NCBI RefSeq assembly: GCF_003663885.1
Contig: NZ_RCCE01000008.1
Coordinates: 1-64,000, forward strand
DNA: 64,000 bases
Direction of reading: 5' to 3'
Source of the DNA: Litoreibacter meonggei
GTDB lineage: Bacteria > Pseudomonadota > Alphaproteobacteria > Rhodobacterales > Rhodobacteraceae
Notes under the pieces: model-generated
Seen by the model: the letters and a program-made list of their open reading frames with translations, nothing else
What the model was told of the DNA's origin: nothing
Database searches by the model: none
Program-made: the position numbers and the translations under genes
In this document: positions 1 through 9,155 of the stretch, in pieces
Layout of the letters: each line of letters begins with the position of its first letter
Position numbering within the stretch: the first letter of the stretch is position 1

Positions 1-220
1 TCCAAACTCAGGTGAGGGTAACAGCTTCCCATTTGTCATTCTCCATGCAAGGTTCTGTTTTGATACAGAATTTGCACTTCGTTTGTGAATCCACCCGTGC
101 GAGCTCTGCACGCCCCGTAATTAGCATTATGTTAACAATTAACGACGGTTGCCGCTGCGGATTTGTCCGGCTACCCCTTGAGCCAGCGCATAAATTCGCA
201 ACGCGAGGAAACCTACGATC

Positions 221-1381
221 ATGTCCGACGTCCAACTTGTGATGAATGCAGGCTCCTCCAGCCTGAAATTTGCGGCCTACATGGCCAAAGGCGACAAGCC
301 GGTTCTGAAAGGCAAAGTCTCGGGGATCAGGCGTGCGCCTGAGTTCAGCGCGACGGGTGCGCAGCCGGATGCGCTTGGCGAGTTGACCGCCGACACGACC
401 CATGACGAAATGGTGCAGCGGGTTCTGGGTTGGCTGACAGCACATCCGGAGTTTGGCGACGTCACGGCTGTGGGCCACCGCGTTGTGCATGGCGGGCGGA
501 ATTTCTCGAAGCCCGTATTGGTGACCGATTATGTTCTGGCGCAACTAACAGAACTGGAGCCACTGGCGCCCTCACATCAGCCGCATAATCTGGCGGCCAT
601 TCGCGCGGTAAGGGGCTGGAAGGCCGACCTGCCGCAAGTTGCCTGCTTTGACACCGGATTTCATGCCAGCCAGCCCAAGCTGAACCGCATGTTCGGCCTG
701 CCGCGCAAGCTGACGGATCAGGGCGTGATCCGCTACGGCTTCCACGGGCTGTCCTATGAGTACATCGCGCGTATTCTGCCCCGTCATTTGGGTGAGAATG
801 CGGATGGTCGAGTGGTGGTCGCGCATCTTGGCAACGGGGCCAGTATGTGCGCGATGACAGGGCGGCGTAGCGTGGCGACGACCATGGCGTTTTCAGCGCT
901 GGACGGTTTGGTGATGGGGCGTCGCTGCGGCAGCCTTGATCCCGGAGTGTTGCTGTATTTGCAGCAGGGTCTGGGGATGACCATCGGGCAGATCGAGACC
1001 TTGTTATATAAGGAGTCCGGTCTTTTAGGAGTGTCCGGTGTGTCCAATGCAATGCAATTGCTGCAAGACAGCCCCGCCCCAGAAGCCAGCGAAGCGATTG
1101 AGCTGTTTTGCCTGCGCGCGGCACAAGAACTGGCGCGCATGCTGCCCTGTATCGGCGGTTTGGATGCTTTGGTGTTTACTGCGGGGATCGGTGAGAACTC
1201 TGCCCGTGTGCGGTCAGGTATTTGCGCGCATCTGGGTTGGTTGGGTGTATCGCTGTCATCCGACGCCAATGCTGCCGGCGAGGAGATGATTAGCAGGCCC
1301 GAGAGTAGCGTTCAGGTCTGTGTGCTGCCCACCGATGAGGAATCTGTCATCGTGGGTCATATGCATGACATTGTCGGATAA
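221..1381 (+). CDS. ackA: Acetate kinase
   Basis: The 386-residue product carries the acetokinase N-terminal phosphate-binding signature NAGSSSLKF at residues 9-17, the second family signature VGHRVVHGG near residue 86, and the late motif FTAGIGENS. Length matches the family (about 390-400). The enzyme interconverts acetate plus ATP and acetyl phosphate in the cytoplasm. Propionate is a possible alternative substrate. The ATG at 221 is preceded by a GAGGAAA ribosome binding site at about 207-213 and fits the family N-terminus. No phosphotransacetylase or phosphoketolase partner is visible in the window; it could lie left of base 1. The gene has no evident link with the T6SS genes that follow. 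Bases 1-220 hold no gene I can support. No terminator was recognised in the 256 bp downstream. Confidence 0.96.
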   Translation: MSDVQLVMNAGSSSLKFAAYMAKGDKPVLKGKVSGIRRAPEFSATGAQPDALGELTADTTHDEMVQRVLGWLTAHPEFGDVTAVGHRVVHGGRNFSKPVLVTDYVLAQLTELEPLAPSHQPHNLAAIRAVRGWKADLPQVACFDTGFHASQPKLNRMFGLPRKLTDQGVIRYGFHGLSYEYIARILPRHLGENADGRVVVAHLGNGASMCAMTGRRSVATTMAFSALDGLVMGRRCGSLDPGVLLYLQQGLGMTIGQIETLLYKESGLLGVSGVSNAMQLLQDSPAPEASEAIELFCLRAAQELARMLPCIGGLDALVFTAGIGENSARVRSGICAHLGWLGVSLSSDANAAGEEMISRPESSVQVCVLPTDEESVIVGHMHDIVG

Positions 1382-1637
1382 GGACGCGAAAGTCGTCTTA
1401 GGGCTTCCTGACAAGCAGGGGTGACTCGACTACCTTTGGCGGGTCTTCGGCATGCCAACGGAGACAGCTTGGCCTTTCATATGCCAAAACCCTAAGGAAA
1501 GCCGAGCTGTGATCACGCGAAGATTGACGGGCTGGAGCATTTGGCTTTGAATGGGCCATCGCCGGATTTTTATTTTTATTGAAGCGACGTTGTATGCAGT
1601 TTGTGAATTTCCCCATATGTCTGCCAGAGTGGCTGGC

Positions 1638-2237
1638 ATGATGACCGAGACCCCAAGCGCTGAAACCCGCAACGGCTTGATTGATGGTGATCGCACCGTT
1701 CCGCCGTCGTCAAATCTGCGCACGGTCTTGGCGGCTGATCTCTATGCGATGGTGCCAGAGCTTAAGGAAGACATCCAGCTTCAGCCCCGCGAGGGTGAAA
1801 CGGTGTCGTTCCTGCTAGCCCGCCTGCGGTCCTCGACCACACCCGAAGAGGCGGTGACGATGGCGGCCTACGCGTTCCAGCCGCGTATTGCGGTTTGGTG
1901 GGCGCATGAATGCGTGACCACCATGCGCGAACATTTGACCCCTGTTGACCATCAGTTGTTGGAATTGATCGGCGCTTGGGCACACGACCCGTCCGACGCC
2001 AATCGCCGCGAAATTTACGATATTGCCTTGCAGGCTCCATCCAAGACGCCGGGCGTTTGGCTGGGCTTGGCGACGGGGGCGTCAGGCGGCGGGCGACGTG
2101 ACGAGCCTATTGATCTCAGCACCCCGCGCGCGATTAACGCGGGCGTGCTATCGTGCCTTGCGCGCGGGGGGTTGCAGCAACGCTCGATCAATCTTGCGCG
2201 GTTTATCACCCTCGCGCAAACTCTGGTCGGCGATTGA
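1638..2237 (+). CDS. DUF6931-like hypothetical protein next to tagH
   Basis: A soluble protein of about 200 residues without signal peptide or membrane segment. The pattern of an alanine-rich helical core (AAYAFQPRIAVWWAHEC), a DPSDANRRE stretch and a late WLGLATGASGGG stretch resembles the small DUF6931 proteins encoded in proteobacterial T6SS loci. This is recognition from memory, not a search. It is the first gene of the T6SS block, 89 bp before tagH. The start is uncertain. The frame is open from 1551, with possible starts at 1617, 1638 and 1641; none has a strong ribosome binding site. I chose 1638 because the residues encoded upstream look non-coding (runs of Phe/Ile from AT-rich DNA). 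A role in T6SS function is inferred from position only. Confidence 0.7.
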   Translation: MMTETPSAETRNGLIDGDRTVPPSSNLRTVLAADLYAMVPELKEDIQLQPREGETVSFLLARLRSSTTPEEAVTMAAYAFQPRIAVWWAHECVTTMREHLTPVDHQLLELIGAWAHDPSDANRREIYDIALQAPSKTPGVWLGLATGASGGGRRDEPIDLSTPRAINAGVLSCLARGGLQQRSINLARFITLAQTLVGD

Positions 2238-2326
2238 AAACTATCCTATCTAGTGAACAGTGCGCCGCGTCATGCGAACCCCGCTCACCGAACTAATCAC
2301 CCGTTACTTGCTCAAGGTTGTCCCCG

Positions 2327-3586
2327 ATGAAGTTGACCCTGAAAATTGAAAACCACGACTTTCTGGAAGATGGCGGCCCGCTTGAGGTTGTCGTCGAAGG
2401 ACGTGGGGTCAGCGTTGGCCGTGACGGCGCGATGGACTGGACGCTGCCTGACCCCGCCCGCCACATCTCAAGCCAGCATTTCGAGGTTACGTTTCAAAAC
2501 GGGGTCTACTGGTTGTACGACACCTCGACCAATGGGACTTATTTGCAGGGCCATTCGCATCGGGTGGAAAGCCCCTACCAGCTGGCGCATATGGATCGGC
2601 TTCAGGTGGGTCACTATATAATTGTGGTCGTGCTGGAAGGCGCGGCTGCAGGCTGGGATGCGGGCGGACCTGAAATTGACGCCCCTGCCGCGTCCGGTGG
2701 TGACCCGTGGAATTTGGGCGGCGGGCCGGCGGAGCCGGTGAATGTGACACCCGTGGAAGAAAACGCCTGGCGTGGTGATTTTGGCGATAACTTCATCGTC
2801 AACCCAACGCCCCCGCCGACCCCGACGCCGCCACCTGCGCCTCCTATCCCGGCACCGGTGGCGAATGATGCGTCGCCCTTCGCGGGTGCTGCTCCGGCCA
2901 ATCCCGCGCCTGCGGCTCCGGCACCCGAGGGGTTTTCCTCGGCAACGCCACAACGCCCCCCGCCGCCAGCCGCCGCACCAACCGGTCCGAGCGCGGATGC
3001 GATGTTGCGGGCGTTTTGCGAGGGGGCGGGCCTGCCGATGCAGAACCTGCCCGCGAAAGACCCGATGGAACTGGCGCACGAGCTGGGGCAGTCCTTGCGC
3101 GTCACCACTGAAGAATTGAAGGCTCTGCTTGGTGCACGCGCTGCGACCAAGCAATTTGTCAAAAGCGGCTCGCGGACCATGATGGGGCAGACCGACAACA
3201 ACCCGCTGAAGTTCATGCCCGACGCCATTCAGGCGATGGATGTTATGTATATCAATCCGCGTCCGGGTTATCTGAACGGCACGTCGACGCTGGTCGAGGC
3301 GTTCGGCGACATCAAGCGCCATCAGACGGCGGTGTACTCTGCCATCCAACCGGCATTGGCGCGACTGCTGGAAGATCTGTCGCCTGAGGCAATCGAGAAA
3401 CGCACTGGCGGTGCGGCAAGCAAATTAGCGGTCGTGGGCGGTGGCAAAAAGACCCGCAACTGGGACGTGTTCGTGGAACGGTGGGACGCCAAGACCCACC
3501 CCTACGAGAACGGGATGCTCGACGTGTTCCTTACCTATTTTGCGGAGGCCTACGACGCCTCGATCAAGGCCAGTGGCGGGCGATAG
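2327..3586 (+). CDS. tagH: T6SS-associated FHA-domain protein TagH
   Basis: The N-terminal 100 residues form a forkhead-associated domain, with VGRD, the SSQHFEV stretch and the STNGTYLQG motif that contacts phosphothreonine. A proline/alanine-rich linker follows. The C-terminal half (from about residue 215) is the T6SS TagH domain, with a conserved NPLKF stretch. In known systems this protein reads threonine phosphorylation made by PpkA and promotes T6SS assembly. Both ppkA and pppA are present in the window (24945-28061). The ATG at 2327 has AAGG about 9 bases upstream and is preferred over the TTG at 2318. The vWA gene begins 3 bases after the stop, so the two are probably co-transcribed. 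Confidence 0.93.
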   Translation: MKLTLKIENHDFLEDGGPLEVVVEGRGVSVGRDGAMDWTLPDPARHISSQHFEVTFQNGVYWLYDTSTNGTYLQGHSHRVESPYQLAHMDRLQVGHYIIVVVLEGAAAGWDAGGPEIDAPAASGGDPWNLGGGPAEPVNVTPVEENAWRGDFGDNFIVNPTPPPTPTPPPAPPIPAPVANDASPFAGAAPANPAPAAPAPEGFSSATPQRPPPPAAAPTGPSADAMLRAFCEGAGLPMQNLPAKDPMELAHELGQSLRVTTEELKALLGARAATKQFVKSGSRTMMGQTDNNPLKFMPDAIQAMDVMYINPRPGYLNGTSTLVEAFGDIKRHQTAVYSAIQPALARLLEDLSPEAIEKRTGGAASKLAVVGGGKKTRNWDVFVERWDAKTHPYENGMLDVFLTYFAEAYDASIKASGGR

Positions 3587-3589
3587 GGA

Positions 3590-4327
3590 ATGGGCGGGTT
3601 GAAGGTCATACCCGCCGCCAGTCTGGCAACGCTCTTGGCGCTGACACCTATCACAAGTTACGCCGAAATTAACTGCACCGAGGACGCGATGATCGTGTTC
3701 GATGGCTCGGGCTCCATGTCGGAGATGGGCTTTAACACCTTGGACGAGCCGCGCATTTTCGAAGCCCGACGCGCGGTGCGCCGGGCCATTCCGCAGATCA
3801 CCCCGTATCGCCGCGTGGGCTTGCTGGTCTACGGGCCTGGCGAGGGGGACAGCTGCTCAAACATTGATCTGCGCTTCGGGCCGCGTGCGAATGCGGCGGC
3901 ACCAATCGTCGATGCGGTGGACGCTTTGCAGCCTGATGGGATGACGCCGCTGTCAGCCGCAGTGGAGGCGGCCGCGGAAGCATTGGATTACCGCACACGC
4001 CCGGGTGTTGTGGTGCTGGTCACCGACGGCAATGAAACCTGCGGTGGCACGCCATGCCAGCTGGGGGAACAGTTGGCATCACAGGGCGAGGACCTGATTG
4101 TGCATGTGATCGGCTTCAAGGTGCGTAGCGATTTCTTTAGTTGGGACAGTCCCGAACAAGCCGGCTTTACCGATGGGACCGTGGCGGAGTGCTTGGCGAC
4201 ACGGACCGGCGGGCGATATTATCCGGCAGAAACGGTCGACGAGCTGGCGGAGGCGCTGAATAGCAGCTTGGGATGTGCGGTGATCGGGCGTTTGGCGCCC
4301 TTGGTCACACTTCGTTCACGAACGTGA
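3590..4327 (+). CDS. Periplasmic vWA-domain protein
   Basis: A 245-residue protein with an N-terminal signal peptide (cleavage probably after SYA, near residue 25), followed by one von Willebrand factor A domain. The MIDAS metal site DGSGS is at residues 38-42; the threonine-containing loop DGMTPLS and the TDGNE stretch follow. Several cysteines (in CTED, GDSCS, ETCGGTPC, AECLA, LGCAV) suggest disulfides and hence a periplasmic location. It starts 3 bases after tagH and precedes an OmpA-type protein, so it belongs to the T6SS block by position. It may bind an envelope partner of the secretion system. The partner is not known. Confidence 0.85.
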   Translation: MGGLKVIPAASLATLLALTPITSYAEINCTEDAMIVFDGSGSMSEMGFNTLDEPRIFEARRAVRRAIPQITPYRRVGLLVYGPGEGDSCSNIDLRFGPRANAAAPIVDAVDALQPDGMTPLSAAVEAAAEALDYRTRPGVVVLVTDGNETCGGTPCQLGEQLASQGEDLIVHVIGFKVRSDFFSWDSPEQAGFTDGTVAECLATRTGGRYYPAETVDELAEALNSSLGCAVIGRLAPLVTLRSRT

Positions 4328-4365
4328 ATTCGTACTTTGGAAACATAGTGTTCAGCGCCGTCTCA

Positions 4366-4394
4366 TTGACCGTAGGGAAGCTGGTCCCTATGCT
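4366..4394 (+). promoter_or_regulatory. Sigma70-type promoter with internal dyad, upstream of the OmpA gene
   Basis: TTGACC (4366-4371) and TATGCT (4389-4394) are separated by exactly 17 bases, a good sigma70-type match 31 bases before the OmpA start codon. An inverted repeat TAGGGA-N6-TCCCTA occupies 4373-4390, between the -35 and -10 boxes. This is where a repressor or an activator of the spacer-binding type would sit. Confidence 0.5.
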
Positions 4395-4424
4395 TTACCT
4401 AGTATTTTATTGAAGGGTGTTATC

Positions 4425-4946
4425 ATGAAGCGTCTTCTTACGACTGCCGCTGTGCTTGTAGCATTGTCTGCGCCAGCTTCTGCTGACACAGAATACACAA
4501 CCGAAGAGTTGGTCGATTTTTTCATTAGTTCAATCGACATGGGTGCCACGCGTGGCATTTGTATCGGCACCGCGCAAGAATGCGATACCGAGGCAACGCC
4601 ATCCGTCCCGCAAGGATTGGATATGCGAATAAACTTCGAGTTGGACTCGGCTGACCTGACCGCAGAAGCACAGGATAGCCTGAAGGTCTTCGCGCGCATG
4701 ATGCAGGACGAGCGTCTGGAAATTGCGCGCTTCGTTGTTGAGGGTCATACCGATGCGCGGGGCTCCGAAGGGTACAATCTGGATTTGTCTGAAGCTCGCG
4801 CTGCTGCGGTGTCCAAATTTCTGACCAATCAGAACATCTCGGAAGAACGCCTGTCGGCCATTGGCCTTGGTAAATCGCAACCACGCGTCGCAGACGAGTT
4901 TGACCCGGAAAATCGTCGGGTCGAGCTGCGTATCGACCTGCGCTAA
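4425..4946 (+). CDS. OmpA-family peptidoglycan-binding protein
   Basis: A 173-residue secreted protein. Residues 1-20 form a signal peptide ending PASA. An OmpA C-terminal domain covers about residues 65-173, with the strand NFELDSADL, the EGHTDARGSEGYN loop, the LSEARA helix that contacts diaminopimelate in peptidoglycan, and ENRRVELRI at the end. No lipobox cysteine lies at the predicted cleavage site, so it should be soluble in the periplasm or part of a complex. The ATG at 4425 has GAAGGG 7 bases upstream; an in-frame TTG at 4410 is less likely. It has its own promoter and a hairpin behind it. It lies between the vWA gene and tssA, so a cell-wall anchoring role for this T6SS is possible. 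That is inference. Confidence 0.9.
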   Translation: MKRLLTTAAVLVALSAPASADTEYTTEELVDFFISSIDMGATRGICIGTAQECDTEATPSVPQGLDMRINFELDSADLTAEAQDSLKVFARMMQDERLEIARFVVEGHTDARGSEGYNLDLSEARAAAVSKFLTNQNISEERLSAIGLGKSQPRVADEFDPENRRVELRIDLR

Positions 4947-4977
4947 GCGGATTTGAGTTAGCTACGACTTGACACAA

Positions 4978-5013
4978 ACGGCCACCCGCCCTGTTGTAGG
5001 GGTGGGTGGCCGT
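4978..5013 (+). terminator. Hairpin after the OmpA gene
   Basis: Two 14-base arms (4978-4991 and 5000-5013) pair fully, with one G-T wobble, around an 8-base loop. The tail TGGCATTTC is only weakly T-rich, so termination may be partial. It lies just before the tssA ribosome binding site. Confidence 0.55.
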
Positions 5014-5032
5014 TGGCATTTCAGGACTTCGC

Positions 5033-6376
5033 ATGAATTACGATAAGATCACTGACCCTATCTCGCCCGACGCGCCTTGCGGCGCGGACCTGCTGATTGA
5101 GGATGATCCGGATTTTCTGGATTATTTTTTCGAGGCACCGGAGCGGATGCCAACCAAATATTACGACCTCGTTCGTGAGGAGTTGTTTGATCCCAAGTCG
5201 ATAGATTTCAAGGCCGAGGAAAAGAAAATCGAGGCCTTGCTCAAACGCACCCGTGATTTGCGGCTGCTGGGTATTCAAGCGCGGTTCCAGATTTTGGCCG
5301 GTCGGCTGCACGGGTTTTGCGATGCGTTCACAGCAATGGCTGATGTGCTGGACGCCTATCCGGCGGACGTTCATCCGCAAGTGAACGGCGACAATAACGA
5401 GCGGCGTAATGCGCTGGAAGAGTTGAACACACTGGCCACGGTGACCATGCCGCTGCAATACGCACCGCTGGTCGAAGACCGCCGCGCCGGCGTGGTCAAC
5501 CAACGCATGTACCTTCTGGCCACTGGTCAGGTTGAGCCACGTGAGGATGAAGAGGCCGGTGACGCTGGAGTCTTGCTCGCAGCGCTTAGTAATGACGCGA
5601 ACCAGAAAGACGTGGACAAGACGCACGAAAAGCTGACCGCTGCCAAAAGCGCGATTGCGCGGATCATTGCGGTGTCCAACGCGCAGGAAGATAGTCCGTT
5701 CACGCCCGATATCGAAAAGCTAGATGCGCGCCTAGGTGAGCTTCTGGATCTTGTCGCGCAAGCCCGCCCTGATCTGGGCGGCTCTAGTGCCGAGGACGAG
5801 GTTGGGCACGGTGAGGACGACGCGCTGCCCGGTGATGAAGTCACCAGTGATGTCGACACGGCGATCCCGGCACAGGTGTCGACACTGTCAGGTCCGGTTG
5901 TCATTCCCACCCACGCCGCCGCCCGCGCGGCCTTGGAAGTGGTGGAGCAATATTTCGCGACGAAAGAGCCGTCGGCGGCGGCTTTGCTATTGGTCACGCA
6001 GGCGCGATTGCTCATCGGCAAACCGCTGGTAGAGGCATTGGACACCTTGTTGCCGGACCATTCCGGCCAAGCGAAAATCGACTTTGGCGCGGAAACAGGA
6101 TTTGTGATTTCGATGGACCGGCTGCGCGCCTTATCGGGCGAAATGCGGGCGGCGGCAGGGCCTGATCCAAGCGAGGCAGAAGGCCAAGTCCCCGACATGG
6201 TAAGCACGCGCCCTGATGCGGCGTCAGTCATCAAAGCGGTGGAAGATTTCTACCGCCGTAGCGAGCCGGTGAGCCCGATCCCGATACTTTTGTTGAAAGC
6301 ACGCGGGTTTTTGGATAAAGATTTTCATGCTATTGTTAAGGAATTGATGCCCTCACCGGAAGGTCAGAGCGAATAA
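5033..6376 (+). CDS. tssA: T6SS baseplate/sheath-cap protein TssA
   Basis: The N-terminal ImpA domain begins with ISPDAPCGADLL, the family signature, at about residues 7-18. TssA proteins nucleate the baseplate and follow the growing tail tip. The C-terminal part holds two similar elements: one from about residue 299 (ALEVVEQYF..EPS..ALLLVTQARLLI) and one from about residue 398 (VIKAVEDFYRRSEPVSPIPILLLKAR). This looks like an internal duplication of the usual ImpA C-terminal motif. The ATG at 5033 has AGGA 6 bases upstream; upstream in-frame GTG codons fall inside the hairpin and are rejected. It is followed by a 132-bp gap before tssB. Confidence 0.92.
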   Translation: MNYDKITDPISPDAPCGADLLIEDDPDFLDYFFEAPERMPTKYYDLVREELFDPKSIDFKAEEKKIEALLKRTRDLRLLGIQARFQILAGRLHGFCDAFTAMADVLDAYPADVHPQVNGDNNERRNALEELNTLATVTMPLQYAPLVEDRRAGVVNQRMYLLATGQVEPREDEEAGDAGVLLAALSNDANQKDVDKTHEKLTAAKSAIARIIAVSNAQEDSPFTPDIEKLDARLGELLDLVAQARPDLGGSSAEDEVGHGEDDALPGDEVTSDVDTAIPAQVSTLSGPVVIPTHAAARAALEVVEQYFATKEPSAAALLLVTQARLLIGKPLVEALDTLLPDHSGQAKIDFGAETGFVISMDRLRALSGEMRAAAGPDPSEAEGQVPDMVSTRPDAASVIKAVEDFYRRSEPVSPIPILLLKARGFLDKDFHAIVKELMPSPEGQSE

Positions 6377-6508
6377 CACTGACCCAAGGGCACTTCTGCG
6401 GGTTTAATGCGAATTGATTGTGAAGATAGAGTGAATAATCGCCTAAATGCGTTGACAGCAAAAGGTGATTAAGGCTTTCTTATCGCGTAGATTTTAGGGA
6501 GAGGAAAT

Positions 6509-7027
6509 ATGGCCTCAGATTCAGCGACTGGTTTTATCAAGCGCAACCGCCCGCCACGGGTAAACATCTCATACGCTGATCCTTATGAATCCGACAAAAT
6601 GGTCGAATTGCCGTTCGTTATGGGCATTATGTCCGACCTGAGCGGCAACGCATCCGAGGTTGAGAAGCCACCGGTATCCGAGCGTGAATTTACGCGGGTC
6701 GATCAAGACAGCCTTGACGATTATATGGACTCTGTGTCGCCTGGCATCGCCATGCAGGTTGAAAACGCGCTTGAGGCGGACTCCGATAGCAAGCTTAGCG
6801 TGAACCTCAACTTCAAGAAGATGGAAGACCTTAGCCCCGGCGAAGTCGCCCGTCAGGTTCCTGCCCTTGCCAAACTGCTGGAGGCCCGCACCCAGTTGGC
6901 TAACCTGCAGCGTTACATGAATGGCAAATCCGCTGCGCAAGATCAGATGAAGGCGCTGCTGGAAGACCCGGAACTGATGGCAGCCTTGGCCGAACGTACG
7001 CCCAAAGCTGACGACGCCGAAGAGTAA
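6509..7027 (+). CDS. tssB: T6SS contractile sheath small subunit TssB
   Basis: A 172-residue protein with the TssB/VipA pattern: N-terminal RNRPPRVNISY, ELPFVMGIMSDLSG, REFTRVDQDSLDDYM, and the helix ending ARTQLANLQRYMNGK. It pairs with TssC to build the cytoplasmic contractile sheath. The ATG at 6509 follows a strong AGGGAGAGGA ribosome binding site. The 132-bp leader contains a TTGACA at 6452-6457 but no good -10 box at standard spacing, so I do not call a promoter there. tssC follows after 63 bp. Confidence 0.96.
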   Translation: MASDSATGFIKRNRPPRVNISYADPYESDKMVELPFVMGIMSDLSGNASEVEKPPVSEREFTRVDQDSLDDYMDSVSPGIAMQVENALEADSDSKLSVNLNFKKMEDLSPGEVARQVPALAKLLEARTQLANLQRYMNGKSAAQDQMKALLEDPELMAALAERTPKADDAEE

Positions 7028-7090
7028 TTAAGAAAAGATGCCGTGCGCCGGTGATGCTGCGCGGTTGAATAATAATTAAGGGGAACGACA

Positions 7091-8581
7091 ATGGCGACAG
7101 AAGCCCAACAGGATGGCGCCCAAGCTGGTGGTGCTCTTAGTGAGCTCGACGAGTTTTCCGATGTTCTGAAAAAGAACTTCAAGCCGCGCTCTGACGTTGC
7201 TGCCAAAGAAGTTGAAAACGCCGTAACCACGCTAGTGGCGACTGCGATGCAAGATCAGGATCTTGTCGCCGATGATGTGATTGATACGATCGACCAAATG
7301 ATCGCCGCTATTGACGAAAAGCTGAGCGCGCAGGTCAACGCCATCATTCACCACGAAGAGTTTCAAAAGATCGAAGCGTCATGGCGCGGGCTGGCTTACA
7401 CGGTCAACAACTCCGAGACTGACGCGTCGCTGAAGATCAACGTGATGAACGTCTCCAAAGCGGAGCTGGAGCGCGAGTTGCGGTCTTTCCCGGGTGCCAA
7501 GTGGGATCAATCGCCGATCTTCAAGCAAATCTACGAACATGAGTTCGGGCAACTTGGCGGACAGCCTTACGGCGCGCTTGTTGGTGATTTCTACTTTGAC
7601 CAATCCTCGGCTGACGTGCGTCTGCTGCGCGATTTAGGCAAAATCGCAGCCGCCTCTATGGCGCCGTTCCTGTCATCTGTCGCACCGACATTGATGGGCA
7701 TGGACAGCTGGAACGAGTTGAACAACCCACGCGATCTGTCCACTGTGTTCGACACCCCGGACTATGCAGCATGGAATTCGCTGCGCGATAGTGAAAACTC
7801 CCGCTATATCGGCCTGACCATGCCGCGCGTTTTGTCGCGCGAACCCTACGGCCAGAACTCGTTGCCGGTGGACGAGTTTAACTTTGAGGAAGACACCGAC
7901 GGTCACGATGGTACTCAGTATGCTTGGATGAACGCCGCCCACGCTATGGCGGCCAACATTAACCGTGCACACAAAATGCATGGCTGGACTGTGCAGATCC
8001 GTGGCGTTCAGTCTGGTGGTGAGGTGATCAACCTGCCGTCGCACACGTTCGATACTGGTGACGGAACCACAGATCTGAAATGCCCTACCGAAATTGCGAT
8101 CAGCGACCGTCGTGAAGGTGAGCTGACCAAAGCTGGCCTGATCGGGCTGGTGCACCGCAAAAACACCGACAAAGCGGCCTTCATAGGCGCTCAGTCGATT
8201 TACAAGCCGAAGGTTTACAAAGACGAAGAAGCAACTGCGTCGGACAACATGTCCGCCCGTTTGCCCTACATCTTTGCCGTGTCCCGTTTCAGCCACTACC
8301 TGAAATGCATGGTGCGCGACCAGATCGGTATGTCCCGCTCGCGCGCTCAGATCGAAAACGAGCTGCAAAGCTGGATTATGAAATACGTCCACCTCAACCC
8401 TGACAACGCGACGGAGGCCGAAAAGGCTCTCAAGCCGCTCGCAGGGGCGAAGGTTCAAGTTATTGAGGACGAGGAAAACCCTGGCTACTACATGGGTAAA
8501 TTCTTCCTCAAACCACACTTCCAAATGGAAGGAATGGACATCGGGATGAGCCTGGTGTCTAAACTACCCGGTGGGAAATAA
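7091..8581 (+). CDS. tssC: T6SS contractile sheath large subunit TssC
   Basis: The 496-residue product matches the length and sequence pattern of TssC/VipB: EEFQKIEASWRGLAYTV near residue 93, GALVGDFYF, the SRFSHYLKCMVRDQIG stretch and a C-terminal domain ending near FLKPHFQMEGMDIGMSLVSKLPG. With TssB it forms the sheath that contracts and is later disassembled by ClpV. The start codon at 7091 has AAGGGGAA upstream. It lies between tssB and hcp in the standard order. Confidence 0.97.
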   Translation: MATEAQQDGAQAGGALSELDEFSDVLKKNFKPRSDVAAKEVENAVTTLVATAMQDQDLVADDVIDTIDQMIAAIDEKLSAQVNAIIHHEEFQKIEASWRGLAYTVNNSETDASLKINVMNVSKAELERELRSFPGAKWDQSPIFKQIYEHEFGQLGGQPYGALVGDFYFDQSSADVRLLRDLGKIAAASMAPFLSSVAPTLMGMDSWNELNNPRDLSTVFDTPDYAAWNSLRDSENSRYIGLTMPRVLSREPYGQNSLPVDEFNFEEDTDGHDGTQYAWMNAAHAMAANINRAHKMHGWTVQIRGVQSGGEVINLPSHTFDTGDGTTDLKCPTEIAISDRREGELTKAGLIGLVHRKNTDKAAFIGAQSIYKPKVYKDEEATASDNMSARLPYIFAVSRFSHYLKCMVRDQIGMSRSRAQIENELQSWIMKYVHLNPDNATEAEKALKPLAGAKVQVIEDEENPGYYMGKFFLKPHFQMEGMDIGMSLVSKLPGGK

Positions 8582-8637
8582 AGAATTTCATTAGCGAAAT
8601 TTCCTACTGGTTTTATTGTAATTGAAGGAGAAGCCAA

Positions 8638-9147
8638 ATGGCTGTCGATATTTTTCTCAAACTGACTGACATCAAAGGCGAATCGCAGGATTCCGCACAC
8701 GCAAACGAGATCGATGTGCTGAACTGGGGCCTCGGCATGACTCAATCCGGTACCACCCACATGGGCGGCGGCGGTGGCGGCGGTAAAGTCGACGTGCAGG
8801 ACATCAACATCGTTAAGTATGTGGACAAGTCCTCCAACGACCTGATCAACAAATGTACATCCGGCAAACATATCGACAACGGCCTGCTGACCGTTCGTAA
8901 ATCCGGTGGCGACGCTCCGATCGAATACTTCAAGCTGTTCATGGAAATGATCATCGTCTCCAGCTATAACACTGGCGGCTCCAAGGATGGTCTCGACCGG
9001 ATCGAAGAGAACCTGACGCTGAACTTCCGCGCGTTTAACATCGTGTACACGATGCAAGACGACAAAGGTGTATCTGCTGGCGAGACGACTGCTGGCTGGG
9101 ATATCGCAGAAAACAAAGTCTACACTGGCCAAACAGTTCCAAGCTAA
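8638..9147 (+). CDS. hcp: T6SS tube protein Hcp (TssD)
   Basis: A 169-residue Hcp starting MAVDIFLKL with the family core DIKGESQDSAHANEIDVLNWG. Hexamers stack into the inner tube pushed out by the sheath. A run of seven glycines (residues 43-49), in a loop that is variable in Hcp proteins, is a local peculiarity. A strong GAAGGAG ribosome binding site precedes the ATG. A hairpin 8 bases after the stop probably limits read-through into tssE, as expected for a protein needed in large excess. Confidence 0.96.
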   Translation: MAVDIFLKLTDIKGESQDSAHANEIDVLNWGLGMTQSGTTHMGGGGGGGKVDVQDINIVKYVDKSSNDLINKCTSGKHIDNGLLTVRKSGGDAPIEYFKLFMEMIIVSSYNTGGSKDGLDRIEENLTLNFRAFNIVYTMQDDKGVSAGETTAGWDIAENKVYTGQTVPS

Positions 9148-9155
9148 GTCTAGAC

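Noticed and set aside
6452-6485. Promoter before tssB
   Set aside because: TTGACA is perfect, but no acceptable -10 box lies 16-18 bases downstream.
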